From contig CAJUOS010000001.1 in the NCBI GenBank assembly GCA_910588075.1, positions 89,586 through 153,585 of the forward strand: a stretch of DNA of 64,000 nt, written 5' to 3'. Below are positions 1 to 9,543 of the stretch, piece by piece. The notes beneath the pieces were generated by a model. The model did not search any database. It had not been told where the DNA came from and was given only the letters and a program-made list of their open reading frames with translations. Source of the DNA: an uncultured Erysipelotrichaceae bacterium (lineage in GTDB: Bacteria > Bacillota_I > Bacilli_A > Erysipelotrichales > Coprobacillaceae). Position 1 is the stretch's first letter; each line of letters starts with the position of its first letter. Made by a program: the position numbers and the translations under genes.

Positions 1-1535
1 TGTTCACTCATTGACTCATTTTTCAATTTTTGAGCATGTTTAACTATATCTAAATCTAATCCTAACAATGCTGCAATCTCAATAGCATATGATTGTCCAA
101 CACTATCTAATTTTAATTGATAAGTTGGCTTCATAGCTTCTAAATCAAAAGATACAGAAGCCAATAAAATTCGTGAATCTTCTTTAGCAAATGTTTTTAA
201 TTTTCCATAATGAGTAGAAGCAAATACAAATGAACCAATCTTTAATAATTGACAAAGAATAGCCTCAGCTAAACTTTCTCCTTCTTGTGGATCTGTACCA
301 GAACCAATTTCATCTAAAATAACAAGACTTTTTGAAGACGTTTGAGAAAGAATATCAATAACCTTTTTCATATGACTAGAAAAAGTTGATAATGACTGTT
401 CAATTGACTGCTCATCACCTAAATCAACATAAATATTATCAAATAAAGGAATTATCATTTCTAAACATGGTACAGGCATACCACATAAAGCCATATAAGA
501 AAGCAAACCCACTGTCTTTAAGGTAACTGTCTTTCCACCTGTATTACTTCCACTAATCAATAACATACGATTATCTTTTAAAATAATATTATTAGATACA
601 ACTTTTTTTTCATCTATTAATGGATGTCGAGCTTCTTTCATAATTATTTGATTACCATTTTCTTCAACAACAGGAATACAACATTGATGAGTATAACCAT
701 AATAGGCTTTTGCAAAAATAAAATCTAACTCTTCTAATATTTCTAAATTAAAATGAAAATGATAATAATTCTCTTTTACTCTTTGTGATAAAGAATATAA
801 AATACGATTTATCTCCTCTTGTTCAGCAATACGCAATTCACTTAACTGATTATTCATCAACATAACAGCTTCTGGTTCTACATATGTTGTTTGACCAGTT
901 GCACTTGTAGCATGAATTAAACCACCAAACTGATTTTTATAACCTGTTTTAACGGGCAATACAAGTCTATCATTTTTTGAAGTCATTGTATCTATTGATA
1001 AAAAATCTTTTGATTCCTTAACAAGAGTTTCCATTTTAGAACGAATATTCATTTGAATATTTTGTATTTTTTTTCTTAAACTATGCAAAGTTTCACTCGC
1101 TGTATCACTTACATTCCCATCAGGTAATATACATCTTTTAATTTCATTAAGAATATAATCATTATTAATTAATCCTTGAGATAATTCTAATAAATAATTG
1201 AGTTGAAGTTCAGAAAACTCAATATAATTTTTAACACTTATAATACACTCTAAATGACTAACAATTTTTAAAAGTTCTTCTCCTAATAAAGTTCCATCTC
1301 TATTCACTTTTTCTAATAAAATAGAAATATCACTTAAACCACCTAAAGGTATTCTTCCTTGAAATGAAATAAGTTTCATTGCTTCATCAACTTTATTAAA
1401 TTCTTCTTGCAAATCTTCTAAATCATCAAAAATATAAAAAGCTTCTACTCGTTTTTTACCTAAAGTAGATGCGCAATAACTCTTGACTTGTTCTTGAATA
1501 AAATTCATTTCTAAAATTTCATTAATACTTTTCAT
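1..1535 (-). CDS. mutS2: Endonuclease MutS2, N-terminal 511 residues (cut by window edge)
   Basis: Translating the minus strand from ATG 1533-1535 gives an open frame of 511 codons running off the left edge. It shows the MutS core (GLIHATSATGQTTYVEP), a P-loop SGSNTGGKT and a Walker B/ABC-signature-like stretch (LVILDEIGSGTDP), followed by FASTHYGKLK. MutS2 is an ABC-type ATPase that senses collided ribosomes or recombination intermediates; the C-terminal Smr nuclease domain would lie outside the window. It starts with TAATG, sharing one base with the stop of the cvpA-like gene, which is a common pairing in Firmicutes. Confidence 0.95.
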   Translation of the reverse strand, partial: MKSINEILEMNFIQEQVKSYCASTLGKKRVEAFYIFDDLEDLQEEFNKVDEAMKLISFQGRIPLGGLSDISILLEKVNRDGTLLGEELLKIVSHLECIISVKNYIEFSELQLNYLLELSQGLINNDYILNEIKRCILPDGNVSDTASETLHSLRKKIQNIQMNIRSKMETLVKESKDFLSIDTMTSKNDRLVLPVKTGYKNQFGGLIHATSATGQTTYVEPEAVMLMNNQLSELRIAEQEEINRILYSLSQRVKENYYHFHFNLEILEELDFIFAKAYYGYTHQCCIPVVEENGNQIIMKEARHPLIDEKKVVSNNIILKDNRMLLISGSNTGGKTVTLKTVGLLSYMALCGMPVPCLEMIIPLFDNIYVDLGDEQSIEQSLSTFSSHMKKVIDILSQTSSKSLVILDEIGSGTDPQEGESLAEAILCQLLKIGSFVFASTHYGKLKTFAKEDSRILLASVSFDLEAMKPTYQLKLDSVGQSYAIEIAALLGLDLDIVKHAQKLKNESMSE

Positions 1536-2320
1536 TATTCATCACTCACATTTATATTTGATAATATTTTTTTAATCTTATCTTGATTATAATTTGATTT
1601 TTCTAATATATTTTTTAATTTTTCTATATCATTAATATTTAAAGAGATTTTCTTTTCTTTGATTTCATCAACAATATTTTCATTTAATATGGTTAAAACT
1701 TGTTGCTCATCAATAATTCCTAAATCATGAGCAGTTAACATAAGTTTAGTTAAACTTTCAACTGATTGATCAGAATCAAAAAATGATTCATAGTTAATAT
1801 TTATATTTTGCACCTTTTCACTCACTGAAGGAATAATATTTAAAATATGCTTAGCAATAAGTGATTGTTGAATCATTTCCTTTCCAGGTGAATAAATAGG
1901 TGTAACAAGAAACATAACAACAATATATAAAATAATAATAGCTTCTATAATACTCAAAACAAGTCCTAATATATGATCTGCCATACTTGTTAGAGCAAAT
2001 TTATCAGATACTGTTTTTAATACTGGTTTAATAACGAAGCCTAATATCTTTTTAATAACAAATAAAATAATAAGTAAAATAAAAAATACAAAAATTTGAT
2101 TAATAACACTTCCTACCATACTTACTACTATATCTGTTTGATTATATTGATATAAATGAAAAATGCTACTTAATGGTTTTGATAACCAATATGATAAAAA
2201 TAATACAATAATTGTACCAATAAAGTCATATAATCGTGTTATAAAGCCTTTCATGTATCCAAAAATGGCCATAATTAGAAAAAATATGATAAATAAAATA
2301 TCTAAAATTGTTGAATTCAA
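1535..2320 (-). CDS. CvpA family membrane protein
   Basis: This protein of about 261 residues has an N-terminal block of four hydrophobic segments (roughly residues 5-140 after the start) and a charged, helical C-terminal half, the layout of CvpA/colicin V production family proteins. The role is uncertain; the family is linked to envelope stress and biofilm. I place the start at TTG 2318-2320 because AAAGGAGG lies eight bases upstream and the promoter at 2348-2376 would start the transcript near 2341, which excludes the longer GTG-initiated frame. It is translationally coupled to mutS2 by a one-base overlap. Confidence 0.8.
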   Translation of the reverse strand: MNSTILDILFIIFFLIMAIFGYMKGFITRLYDFIGTIIVLFLSYWLSKPLSSIFHLYQYNQTDIVVSMVGSVINQIFVFFILLIILFVIKKILGFVIKPVLKTVSDKFALTSMADHILGLVLSIIEAIIILYIVVMFLVTPIYSPGKEMIQQSLIAKHILNIIPSVSEKVQNININYESFFDSDQSVESLTKLMLTAHDLGIIDEQQVLTILNENIVDEIKEKKISLNINDIEKLKNILEKSNYNQDKIKKILSNINVSDE

Positions 2321-2347
2321 AATAAAATCCTCCTTTGATTCCACGAT

Positions 2348-2376
2348 ATTATAACATTTGAAAATTATCCTGTCAA
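2348..2376 (-). promoter_or_regulatory. Sigma-A promoter of the cvpA-mutS2 operon
   Basis: On the minus strand TTGACA (2371-2376) is followed after 17 bases by TATAAT (2348-2353), a full consensus match. Transcription would start near 2341, just ahead of the Shine-Dalgarno of the cvpA-like gene. Confidence 0.85.
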
Positions 2377-2417
2377 AATCAATAAAAATATGTTAAAATA
2401 GTTATGAGGTGATTAAC

Positions 2418-3326
2418 GTGGAGCCAATTATAATTCAAATTGATAGTTATACTCTGGAGAAAATGAAAAAATTTTATGATAGTCAAATGGTTCCTGTTGA
2501 TGACACTAGCCTTCTTTTTAAAGCACATGCTATTGGCTGTGATATAAATGCTAAATTAGATGGGACTGTAGAATTTAGTGGTCAAAATGCACTTAGAGAA
2601 GCAAAACATTGGTCTAAAAAACTTGCAAAGCAATTAGCCAAAGCAACATCAACTAATGATATTTATCTGAATCACCATATTGGAACTGCTGAAACGGGAT
2701 CAGCTGATTACTTAGGTCCAATATGTTTCGTTTCTTGTTATGTATCTCAAGAAGATGTTGAATTTATTCAATCGCTTGAAATTACTAATCTATCAGAATT
2801 ATCTAATCAAGATATTGTTAATTATGCAAAACAAATGAAAGATCGTCTGATTTATAGTTTATTAATTTTAGATAATTCCCACTATAATAAAATGATTCTT
2901 GATGGGCTTAATCAAGCAAATGTCAAAGCAAAACTTTATAATCAAGCTACAGTTAATGTCATGCAAAAAGTGAAACAAAATGTAAAGGTCAAAGTCATCA
3001 ATCAGTTTGTTTCTCCAAAAACATATTTTAACTATCTAAAAAATGAAGTTATTGTTGTTAAGGATTTGATTTTTGAAACAAATGCAGAACAAAAATACAT
3101 GGCTGTTCTTGCTGCTGAAATTCTTTCTCGTTATGCATATTTACAATATTTTGCAAATATGACAAAGAGTCTAAAAATGAATTTATGTCGTGGAACAAGC
3201 ACTAATGTTGACACTGTTGCTGTAAAAATCGCAACAAAATATGGTGAAAAAATGTTAACCAAAGTTGCTAAACTTAATTTTACAAATACAAAGCGTATCA
3301 AAACCTTATTACAAGACTTATCATAG
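2418..3326 (+). CDS. rnhC: Ribonuclease HIII
   Basis: The protein of about 302 residues has an N-terminal substrate-binding region (about 1-85) followed by an RNase HII/HIII fold with IGTAETGSADYLGPICF (the DEDD-type active site begins here in a G[S/T]xETGxGD-like motif) and ILDNSHYNKMILDG. It cleaves RNA in RNA/DNA hybrids and complements RNase HII in Firmicutes. Notably the canonical family motif G(S)DE(V)GTGD is read here as GTAETGSADYLGP, so the first acidic residues are E and D of ETGSAD. GTG 2418 is preferred over GTG 2409 because GAGGTG at 2406-2411 then serves as ribosome site. The gene is divergent from cvpA and followed by a terminator. Confidence 0.85.
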   Translation: MEPIIIQIDSYTLEKMKKFYDSQMVPVDDTSLLFKAHAIGCDINAKLDGTVEFSGQNALREAKHWSKKLAKQLAKATSTNDIYLNHHIGTAETGSADYLGPICFVSCYVSQEDVEFIQSLEITNLSELSNQDIVNYAKQMKDRLIYSLLILDNSHYNKMILDGLNQANVKAKLYNQATVNVMQKVKQNVKVKVINQFVSPKTYFNYLKNEVIVVKDLIFETNAEQKYMAVLAAEILSRYAYLQYFANMTKSLKMNLCRGTSTNVDTVAVKIATKYGEKMLTKVAKLNFTNTKRIKTLLQDLS

Positions 3327-3349
3327 AATGGTTTTCCATTCTTTTTTTG
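3325..3349 (+). terminator. Intrinsic terminator after rnhC
   Basis: AGAATGG and CCATTCT form a 7-bp stem with a TTTT loop followed by a run of seven T. It overlaps the rnhC stop codon. Confidence 0.85.
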
Positions 3350-3402
3350 TTTCATATAAAAAGAAGTAACAATATAATGATACCCCTTTTTTATGAAAAT
3401 AT

Positions 3403-3867
3403 TTAATCTATACAAATTTCAAATGTATCCATTTTTGTATAAAGAACACCAGCAGCATCTAACATACGCTTTGCAGCTCGGTCACTAGGTGTATCATTAT
3501 ACTTATCATCTTCATATATAATTTCTTTAATTCCACTTTGTATAATAGCTTTTACACATTCATGACATGGAAATAATGATACATAAATACGACACCCATT
3601 TAATTTTTGAATACTATTTAAAATAGCATTTAATTCTGCATGTACAACATAAGGATACTTTGTATCATACATCTCACCTTCTCGATTCTCCCATGGAAAT
3701 TGATCATCCTCACACCCCCAAGGTAAACCATTATACCCAACTCCTACAATTTTATTTTCAGGTGAAACAATACAAGCTCCTACTTGTGTATTAGGATCTT
3801 TAGAGCGATATGCTGAAAGTTTAGCTACTGCCATAAAATATTGATCCCAACTTATTACTTTAGACAT
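3403..3867 (-). CDS. dCMP deaminase (ComEB family)
   Basis: The 154-residue protein carries the zinc cytidine/deoxycytidylate deaminase signature HAE (residues 76-78) and PCHEC (Cys101, Cys104), with GACIV and GYNGLPWGC upstream. It converts dCMP to dUMP for thymidylate synthesis; in competent Firmicutes the same family sits in the com locus as ComEB. It is 12 bases from the stop-start boundary of rluD and probably part of an lspA-rluD-dcd run on the minus strand. Confidence 0.92.
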   Translation of the reverse strand: MSKVISWDQYFMAVAKLSAYRSKDPNTQVGACIVSPENKIVGVGYNGLPWGCEDDQFPWENREGEMYDTKYPYVVHAELNAILNSIQKLNGCRIYVSLFPCHECVKAIIQSGIKEIIYEDDKYNDTPSDRAAKRMLDAAGVLYTKMDTFEICID

Positions 3868-3879
3868 AAATATCTCCTC

Positions 3880-4797
3880 CTATTTCATTTCCAATCTTAA
3901 TTCTTCTAATTTTTCTTTAAAAAAATCTGGCAATTTACTATCAAAATACATATCTTCATGAGTTCTTGGATGAACAAATCCTAATATCTTTGCATGTAAA
4001 AATTGTCCATATGTTGTATCATCACGTTTTAACCCATATTGTGGATCCCCATAAACTGGATATCCAATATATTGCATATGTACACGAATTTGATGTGTTC
4101 TTCCTGTTTCCAAACGACATTCAACCAAAGTCATATCTTTAAATCTTTCAATAACTTTAAAATTTGTAATAGCTGTTTTAGCATTTTTATCTGTACAGGT
4201 CATTTTTTGCCTATCATTTTGATCACGTCCAATAGGTGCTTCAATACGTCCAAATTCATGTGGAATTAAGCCATGAACCAAAGCATAATAACGACGAATA
4301 ACACTGTGTTCTTGTAATTGTTCACTTAAACTTTGGTGCGCCAAATCATTTTTAGCTACCATCAATAACCCACTTGTATCTTTATCTATACGATGAACAA
4401 TACCAGGTCGATTGACACCATTAATTCCTGATAAATCATGACAATGAAATAATAAAGCATTCACTAATGTTCCTGTATAAATACCTATTGAAGGATGAAC
4501 AATCATTCCTGTAGGTTTATTAACTACGATGACATCACTATCCTCATAAACAATATTTAAAGGAATATTTTCTGGTAAAATATCAGTATTTTCAGGTTCT
4601 GGAAAATGAATTTCAACTTCATCATTTTCTTCTAACTTATAACTTGCTTTAATAGTTTTTCCATTAACTTTTACGTGATTATCTTGAATAAGATTTTGAA
4701 TTTGTGTTCTTGAATATTGTTTCAACATTTTTGTTAAAAACTTATCAATTCTTTGTTGAGCATCATCTTCTATAATTCTGACTTTGATATCTTCCAT
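3880..4797 (-). CDS. rluD: RluD-family 23S rRNA pseudouridine synthase
   Basis: The 305-residue protein has an N-terminal S4 RNA-binding domain (about 12-75, with RTQIQNLIQDNHVKVNG) and a catalytic domain with HRIDKDTSGLL; Asp138 is the expected nucleophile. VNKPTGMIVHP and GRTHQIRVH are further family motifs. It isomerises uridines in helix 69 or related sites of 23S rRNA. The start is preceded by GAGGAG and overlaps the lspA end by 28 bases, so the two are coupled; lspA-rluD adjacency is classical in Firmicutes. Confidence 0.93.
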   Translation of the reverse strand: MEDIKVRIIEDDAQQRIDKFLTKMLKQYSRTQIQNLIQDNHVKVNGKTIKASYKLEENDEVEIHFPEPENTDILPENIPLNIVYEDSDVIVVNKPTGMIVHPSIGIYTGTLVNALLFHCHDLSGINGVNRPGIVHRIDKDTSGLLMVAKNDLAHQSLSEQLQEHSVIRRYYALVHGLIPHEFGRIEAPIGRDQNDRQKMTCTDKNAKTAITNFKVIERFKDMTLVECRLETGRTHQIRVHMQYIGYPVYGDPQYGLKRDDTTYGQFLHAKILGFVHPRTHEDMYFDSKLPDFFKEKLEELRLEMK

Positions 4798-5282
4798 GCT
4801 TTATACTCCTCTATTCCCACTTCAAAAATAACCAGTGCAACTCCAACTGTAATAGCAATATCTGCAATATTAAAAATTGGAAAATCATAACCAATAATTA
4901 TAAAATCAATAAAATCTCTCACATATCCAAAAATAATTCTATCTATTAAATTTCCTATCATACCACTAAAAACTAACACCAATCCAAAACGTGTTAATTT
5001 ATGATATAGTTCTGTTTGCATAAAATAATAAATAATTCCAATAGTTGCTACCACAGAAATTATAAAAAATAAATTTAAATGCCCTTGAAAAATACCCCAA
5101 GCTGCTCCTGTATTATGAGCATATGTAAAATAAAAGAAATCATCTATAATTGTATACCCTGTATTTAATTGTAAAGTATGATCTATAATTGTCTTTGTTA
5201 CTTGATCTCCAAATACAACAATAACAAAAGTTAAAATATATAAAAGAATATGTTTGTGTGTTATTTCTATTTTTTTCAATTT
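4770..5282 (-). CDS. lspA: Lipoprotein signal peptidase II
   Basis: The protein of about 170 residues has four membrane spans and the two conserved aspartate blocks GNLIDRI and NIADIAI of the aspartyl protease LspA, which cleaves diacylglyceryl prolipoproteins such as TrpX in this window. ATG 5282 gives MKLKK; TTG 5276 is better spaced from the AGGAG site and is an alternative start. Longer upstream frames lack a ribosome site. Confidence 0.93.
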   Translation of the reverse strand, partial: KLKKIEITHKHILLYILTFVIVVFGDQVTKTIIDHTLQLNTGYTIIDDFFYFTYAHNTGAAWGIFQGHLNLFFIISVVATIGIIYYFMQTELYHKLTRFGLVLVFSGMIGNLIDRIIFGYVRDFIDFIIIGYDFPIFNIADIAITVGVALVIFEVGIEEYKAWKISKSEL

Positions 5283-5345
5283 CATCACTCCTACCATAAC
5301 ATACATTATAATCAAAAAAAAGTGATATTAAAAGACTTATTTTCA

Positions 5346-5371
5346 AAATAAAAAAACACTTTCGTGTTTTT
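5346..5371 (-). terminator. Intrinsic terminator after the hemolysin III gene
   Basis: On the minus strand AAAACAC-GAAA-GTGTTTT is followed by T-rich sequence; it lies directly at the stop codon of the downstream-facing gene. Confidence 0.7.
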
Positions 5372-6020
5372 AAAGAATATAAAATAAAATTGCTAAATAA
5401 TGAAGTAAAGAACCAATCATTACAAAAATATGAAATAATTCATGAAAACCAAATGTTTCTGTTAAATTTGGTTTTTTAAAGATATAAATAAATGCTCCTA
5501 ATGAATAAGCAATTCCCCCTGCAGCTATAAATGCTAAACACTGAAATGGAATTCCTGTAAAAGACTGAAAATCAAAAACAATTGCCCATCCTAAAATCAA
5601 ATAAATAATTGTCGCAATAGAACGTGGAGCATTCATCCAACAAATTTTAACAATAATACCAACCAAAGCAATAAACCATAAAATCCCTAAAAAATAATAA
5701 GAACGTGGTGCTTCCATACAATATGCAACTACTGGTGTGTAAGTTCCAACAATCAATATATAAATCATAGAATGATCTAATTTTCTAAGAATCATTTTTA
5801 CTTTCTCACTGCCTTGAAAATAATGATATATTGCACTAGCACTATATAATAGAATCAAAGATACTCCAAAAATAATTGTTGCAACCATTAATATTGGTGT
5901 TGTTTCCCTATAAACGCCTACAAAAATCATAACTAATAATCCCAAACATGATAAACACGCTCCAATAAAGTGAGTTTCACTACTAATAGGATCCATTGCA
6001 TGTTTAAATAATTTACTCAT
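5370..6020 (-). CDS. Hemolysin III / PAQR-type membrane protein (YqfA-like)
   Basis: The 216-residue protein has seven hydrophobic segments and the family motifs ETHFIGACL, YSASAIYHYF, LDHSMIYILI and HELFHIFV. The conserved histidines and aspartate resemble the metal site of PAQR receptors and alkaline ceramidases. The cellular role in bacteria is unclear; the hemolysin name is historical. ATG 6020 is used, with AAGGAG ten bases upstream. It stands alone between lspA and a divergent regulator gene. Confidence 0.88.
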   Translation of the reverse strand: MSKLFKHAMDPISSETHFIGACLSCLGLLVMIFVGVYRETTPILMVATIIFGVSLILLYSASAIYHYFQGSEKVKMILRKLDHSMIYILIVGTYTPVVAYCMEAPRSYYFLGILWFIALVGIIVKICWMNAPRSIATIIYLILGWAIVFDFQSFTGIPFQCLAFIAAGGIAYSLGAFIYIFKKPNLTETFGFHELFHIFVMIGSLLHYLAILFYIL

Positions 6021-6150
6021 CAATTTTCATCTCCTTATAATATAGTTTCAATAACTACTTTATATATTTATTATATTACTAATATATGAATTGTCAACTA
6101 TATCTTGTTATTTTATATAAAATCATGTATGATATAAAAGAGGTGGTTTC

Positions 6151-6711
6151 ATGAATAATGATATATTTAATCAAATTTTAATACAAATAGAAAATAGAAG
6201 TCATTTAAATGCAAATGATATACCTTCACTTGATCTTTATATTGATCAAATTATGACTCTGTTTGATATAAATTTAGCAGATAACAAAAGATATGAAAAT
6301 GATAAGCTTCTAACAAAAACTATGATTAATAATTATTCAAAAGAAGGAATATTAAAACCTATTAAGGGAAAAAAATATAGTAAAGATCATATTTTACAAA
6401 TGTTATTCATCTATTCATTAAAAAATACTATTTCTATTCAAGAAATAAAAAAAGTTCTTCAACCCTATCATGAAAAAACAGAGAATATAGAACCTATATA
6501 TAATCAATTTTTAAAATTTAATAAAGAACTTTCTCATCAATTGACATCTGAAATCAAAACATTTACAAGTAAAAATCAATTTGATCTTAATGATTTTGAT
6601 CAAATGACTACTATGTTACTATTAATTTGTGCATTAAGTAATCAATTCAAAGCTATTGCAGAAACAATGCTTGATACATATTATCCTGAAGTAAAAAAGA
6701 AAGAGAAATAA
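6151..6711 (+). CDS. DUF1836 domain regulator-like protein
   Basis: This 186-residue protein matches DUF1836, a Firmicutes family with a MerR-like N-terminal winged helix: LLTKTMINNYSKEGILKP is followed by KKYSKDHILQMLFIYSLKNT. The second half is helical and probably mediates dimerisation or ligand binding. No target is evident; the adjacent hemolysin III gene is divergent and separated by about 130 bases, so it may be regulated by this protein. The gene has an AGAGGTGG ribosome site and ends in a shared terminator. Confidence 0.8.
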   Translation: MNNDIFNQILIQIENRSHLNANDIPSLDLYIDQIMTLFDINLADNKRYENDKLLTKTMINNYSKEGILKPIKGKKYSKDHILQMLFIYSLKNTISIQEIKKVLQPYHEKTENIEPIYNQFLKFNKELSHQLTSEIKTFTSKNQFDLNDFDQMTTMLLLICALSNQFKAIAETMLDTYYPEVKKKEK

Positions 6712-6743
6712 AAGCTGTTAACATTTATTGTTAACAGTTTTAT
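6712..6743. terminator. Bidirectional terminator between convergent genes
   Basis: CTGTTAACA and TGTTAACAG flank a TTTAT loop, with A-rich and T-rich flanks, so it can stop both the DUF1836 gene and the MutS-like gene. Confidence 0.8.
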
Positions 6744-8503
6744 ATTATTCCTAATTGTTTTAATAAAAATTGACCATTTGTAGTTTGGGATTGTCCTTTA
6801 TGAAGAAGATAATCAAAAAATATCTTATCATCTTGATAATATTCATCAAAATGATAATTAGAAATATCAATTTCTTGTGTATTGCATAATTCAAAATCAT
6901 GTGTAGTCATAAAGAAAATACAATGTTCCAAAGATAACTTCTTAATTGTCGCTCTTGCTCCAGCTATTCTATCCAAAGAATTTGTTCCTTTAAAAATTTC
7001 ATCAATAAAACATACCATTGGCTTTTTGAATTGACTGTATTCAATCATTTTTTTAATTCTCAACAATTCTCCATAAAAAGTAGAAATTCCTTCTTCAACA
7101 TTATCTTTTACTCTCATAGATGTTAAGATAGTCATACATGAGCATATCATATTCTCTCCAAAAACATAGCTTCCCATATACGATAAAATCAAGTTCATAC
7201 CAATTGTTCGCATGAAAGTCGTTTTTCCCGACATATTAGATCCTGTAATGACACAACCATGATTTTCTAAGCAAAATGAATTTCCTACTACTTTTTGAGT
7301 ATCAATAAGTGGATGCTTTAAATTCTGAAACGATAAACTCATAGTATCAGAAATCTGTGGCTGACTAACCAAAAAATCATCCATCTTAGGTATATATAGA
7401 CTAATAAAAAGTTCCATTTCTGCCAACGCATCAAACCATTGCTGTACTTTTGTACCATAATCATTTATCCAATTTATATAAAAATATCTTATACAAATAT
7501 CATATAATCCTAAACCATTTAATAAAATAAACAAAAGAATATTTTGTCTATAAGAGATAGCCTGAGATATTCTTGAAAGTTTTTCTATTCCTTTAACTGC
7601 TTGTTGATTTTGAGAAATTTTAGCTTGAAGTTCTTTTAATAACGAGGATTGAAAGTGTTCGTTTTGAATAATCAAAAAAAGTTGTTGATAATTATTCAAA
7701 CTTTTCTGAAACTTTTTAACTGGTTCAAATAATTCTGAATTCTTTTTATAGAAAAGAATAGTAATTATAATTTGTAATACAATAGCTAGCACACAAAGCA
7801 TATAACTGTATGGCAAAGCAATAGAGAATGAACAGCATAGTATTGTTATCAATACTAAAAGAGGAAAAATAAAAATATATTTTTTCATAGAATGATAATG
7901 ATTTTGAGACAAAGAATCTATAAATTGATAAATTGTTTCTTCATCTCTAATCTTCATCATTTTTCCATATGTTTGAATTTCTAAAATAAAATTATTATGT
8001 TCTGATAGTTCATTTAAAACTTCTTGTCTTTTTAAAATCATATCCTTATTTAAAGAAGGATGAATTATGTTTTGAGCTAATAATTGTTTTCCTTGATATG
8101 TAAATGTTGCATTAATCAATTGAAAAAGTGAATGATGTCCAAATAAATCTAAATCAATACTTATATCATCTTTTAAAAATTCTTCTCCATCTTCTTCAAA
8201 TGTATCCCATTGATTATTAATTCTTTGAATATGTTGCATGAAAACTTTTGTTAATGAGTCATAATAAAATAATTTATTTTTAACTTTAGTATGAACTGCT
8301 ACAACATATAAAAAAAGTAAAAGATATAAAAATGAGAATATATATAAAATATTCTTTTTTTGAAAATAACCTATAAGTAAAACAAGAATGGCTAATATGA
8401 ATAAGCAAAATCTTATTATTGATAACCGATTTGATTTTTTTTGATAAAATTGTAATTTCTGTTCAGATTTTTGATAAGAGTTTTCAAATTCCTGAAGTTT
8501 CAT
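6740..8503 (-). CDS. Membrane-anchored MutS-family ATPase
   Basis: About 587 residues. The N-terminal half has hydrophobic pairs near residues 30-65 and 205-250 plus a third near 320-345. The C-terminal third is a MutS V-type ATPase domain: ITGSNMSGKTTFMRTIG (Walker A), MVCFIDEIFKGTNS (Walker B and signature) and FFMTTHDFEL. The mismatch-recognition and clamp domains of MutS are absent, so it is not the repair protein proper. This membrane MutS-like family is widespread in Firmicutes with no settled function. ATG 8503 follows AAGGAGAG. Downstream of uppP by 50 bases on the same strand. Confidence 0.82.
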   Translation of the reverse strand: MKLQEFENSYQKSEQKLQFYQKKSNRLSIIRFCLFILAILVLLIGYFQKKNILYIFSFLYLLLFLYVVAVHTKVKNKLFYYDSLTKVFMQHIQRINNQWDTFEEDGEEFLKDDISIDLDLFGHHSLFQLINATFTYQGKQLLAQNIIHPSLNKDMILKRQEVLNELSEHNNFILEIQTYGKMMKIRDEETIYQFIDSLSQNHYHSMKKYIFIFPLLVLITILCCSFSIALPYSYMLCVLAIVLQIIITILFYKKNSELFEPVKKFQKSLNNYQQLFLIIQNEHFQSSLLKELQAKISQNQQAVKGIEKLSRISQAISYRQNILLFILLNGLGLYDICIRYFYINWINDYGTKVQQWFDALAEMELFISLYIPKMDDFLVSQPQISDTMSLSFQNLKHPLIDTQKVVGNSFCLENHGCVITGSNMSGKTTFMRTIGMNLILSYMGSYVFGENMICSCMTILTSMRVKDNVEEGISTFYGELLRIKKMIEYSQFKKPMVCFIDEIFKGTNSLDRIAGARATIKKLSLEHCIFFMTTHDFELCNTQEIDISNYHFDEYYQDDKIFFDYLLHKGQSQTTNGQFLLKQLGII

Positions 8504-8553
8504 CAATCTTCTCTCCTTCCTATCTGTTCATTTATCCCTCATAAACATATTCT

Positions 8554-9405
8554 TTATCCCATCTTCATAAAATAAATCAAAACAATAATACCTAAAACAA
8601 TACGATACCATCCAAAAATCTTAAAATCATGTTTCTTAATATAACTCATAAGAAATTGGATAATGAGAATAGAAACGAAAAAGGCCACAATCATTCCTAT
8701 CAGTAAAATAATTAATTCTTGGCTTGTCAAAGCTATACCAAATTTTACAATTTTTAATAATGATGCTCCAAACATAACAGGTATAGCTAAAAAGAAGGTA
8801 AATTCTGCAGCAACAGTTCTTGAAACTCCCAACAACAAAGCTCCTACAATTGTTGCTCCAGAACGTGATGTTCCAGGAAAAATAGCTGCTATTAATTGGA
8901 AAACCCCAATTAAAAATGCTGTATCAAATGACAAATCAGCTAAATGGTTAATTTTGGATTGAGTATGTTCATTACGATTCTCAATTATAATAAATGCAAT
9001 TCCAAAAACAATCAAAGCAATTGAAACTGTTTGGTAATTATAAAATAAAGCTTCTAATTGCTTATCAAACAACAAACCAATAACAGCAGCGGGTACACAA
9101 GCTATAAGAATTTTAAGCCATAAAATAAATTTATCCATTTTTATATATGAAAGTAAGCCAAATTGTGCCATTGGTTGTTGATTGTTTTTATAACCAAATG
9201 GAAAAAAATCATTCCAAAATAAAACAACAACTGCCATAATAGCTCCTAATTGAATGACAACCTGAAACATACTATAAAATTCAGGAGTAACATCTAATTG
9301 AATAAGTTCATCCAATAATATCATATGTCCTGTACTACTAATAGGTAACCATTCAGTTACCCCTTCAACAATACCAAATAATATAGCTTTTAATAGTTCT
9401 ATCAT
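8554..9405 (-). CDS. uppP: Undecaprenyl-diphosphatase (bacitracin resistance)
   Basis: The 283-residue integral membrane protein contains both BacA motifs, EGVTEWLPISSTGH near the N-terminus and FPGTSRSG around residue 175. It dephosphorylates undecaprenyl pyrophosphate to recycle the peptidoglycan lipid carrier and gives bacitracin tolerance. ATG 9405 is chosen because AGGAGAT lies immediately upstream, inside the longer alternative frame beginning at 9423. Confidence 0.95.
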   Translation of the reverse strand: MIELLKAILFGIVEGVTEWLPISSTGHMILLDELIQLDVTPEFYSMFQVVIQLGAIMAVVVLFWNDFFPFGYKNNQQPMAQFGLLSYIKMDKFILWLKILIACVPAAVIGLLFDKQLEALFYNYQTVSIALIVFGIAFIIIENRNEHTQSKINHLADLSFDTAFLIGVFQLIAAIFPGTSRSGATIVGALLLGVSRTVAAEFTFFLAIPVMFGASLLKIVKFGIALTSQELIILLIGMIVAFFVSILIIQFLMSYIKKHDFKIFGWYRIVLGIIVLIYFMKMG

Positions 9406-9543
9406 ATCTAATCTCCTATTCATAGAAAATAATACTTCTATAACTATATATGATAAAATATAAAAAATATAGTTGTTTTTGTATTTTATGCAAGCTATTT
9501 TATTATATATATTTCTTTTCTTGTATATTTTAATGAAAATAAA

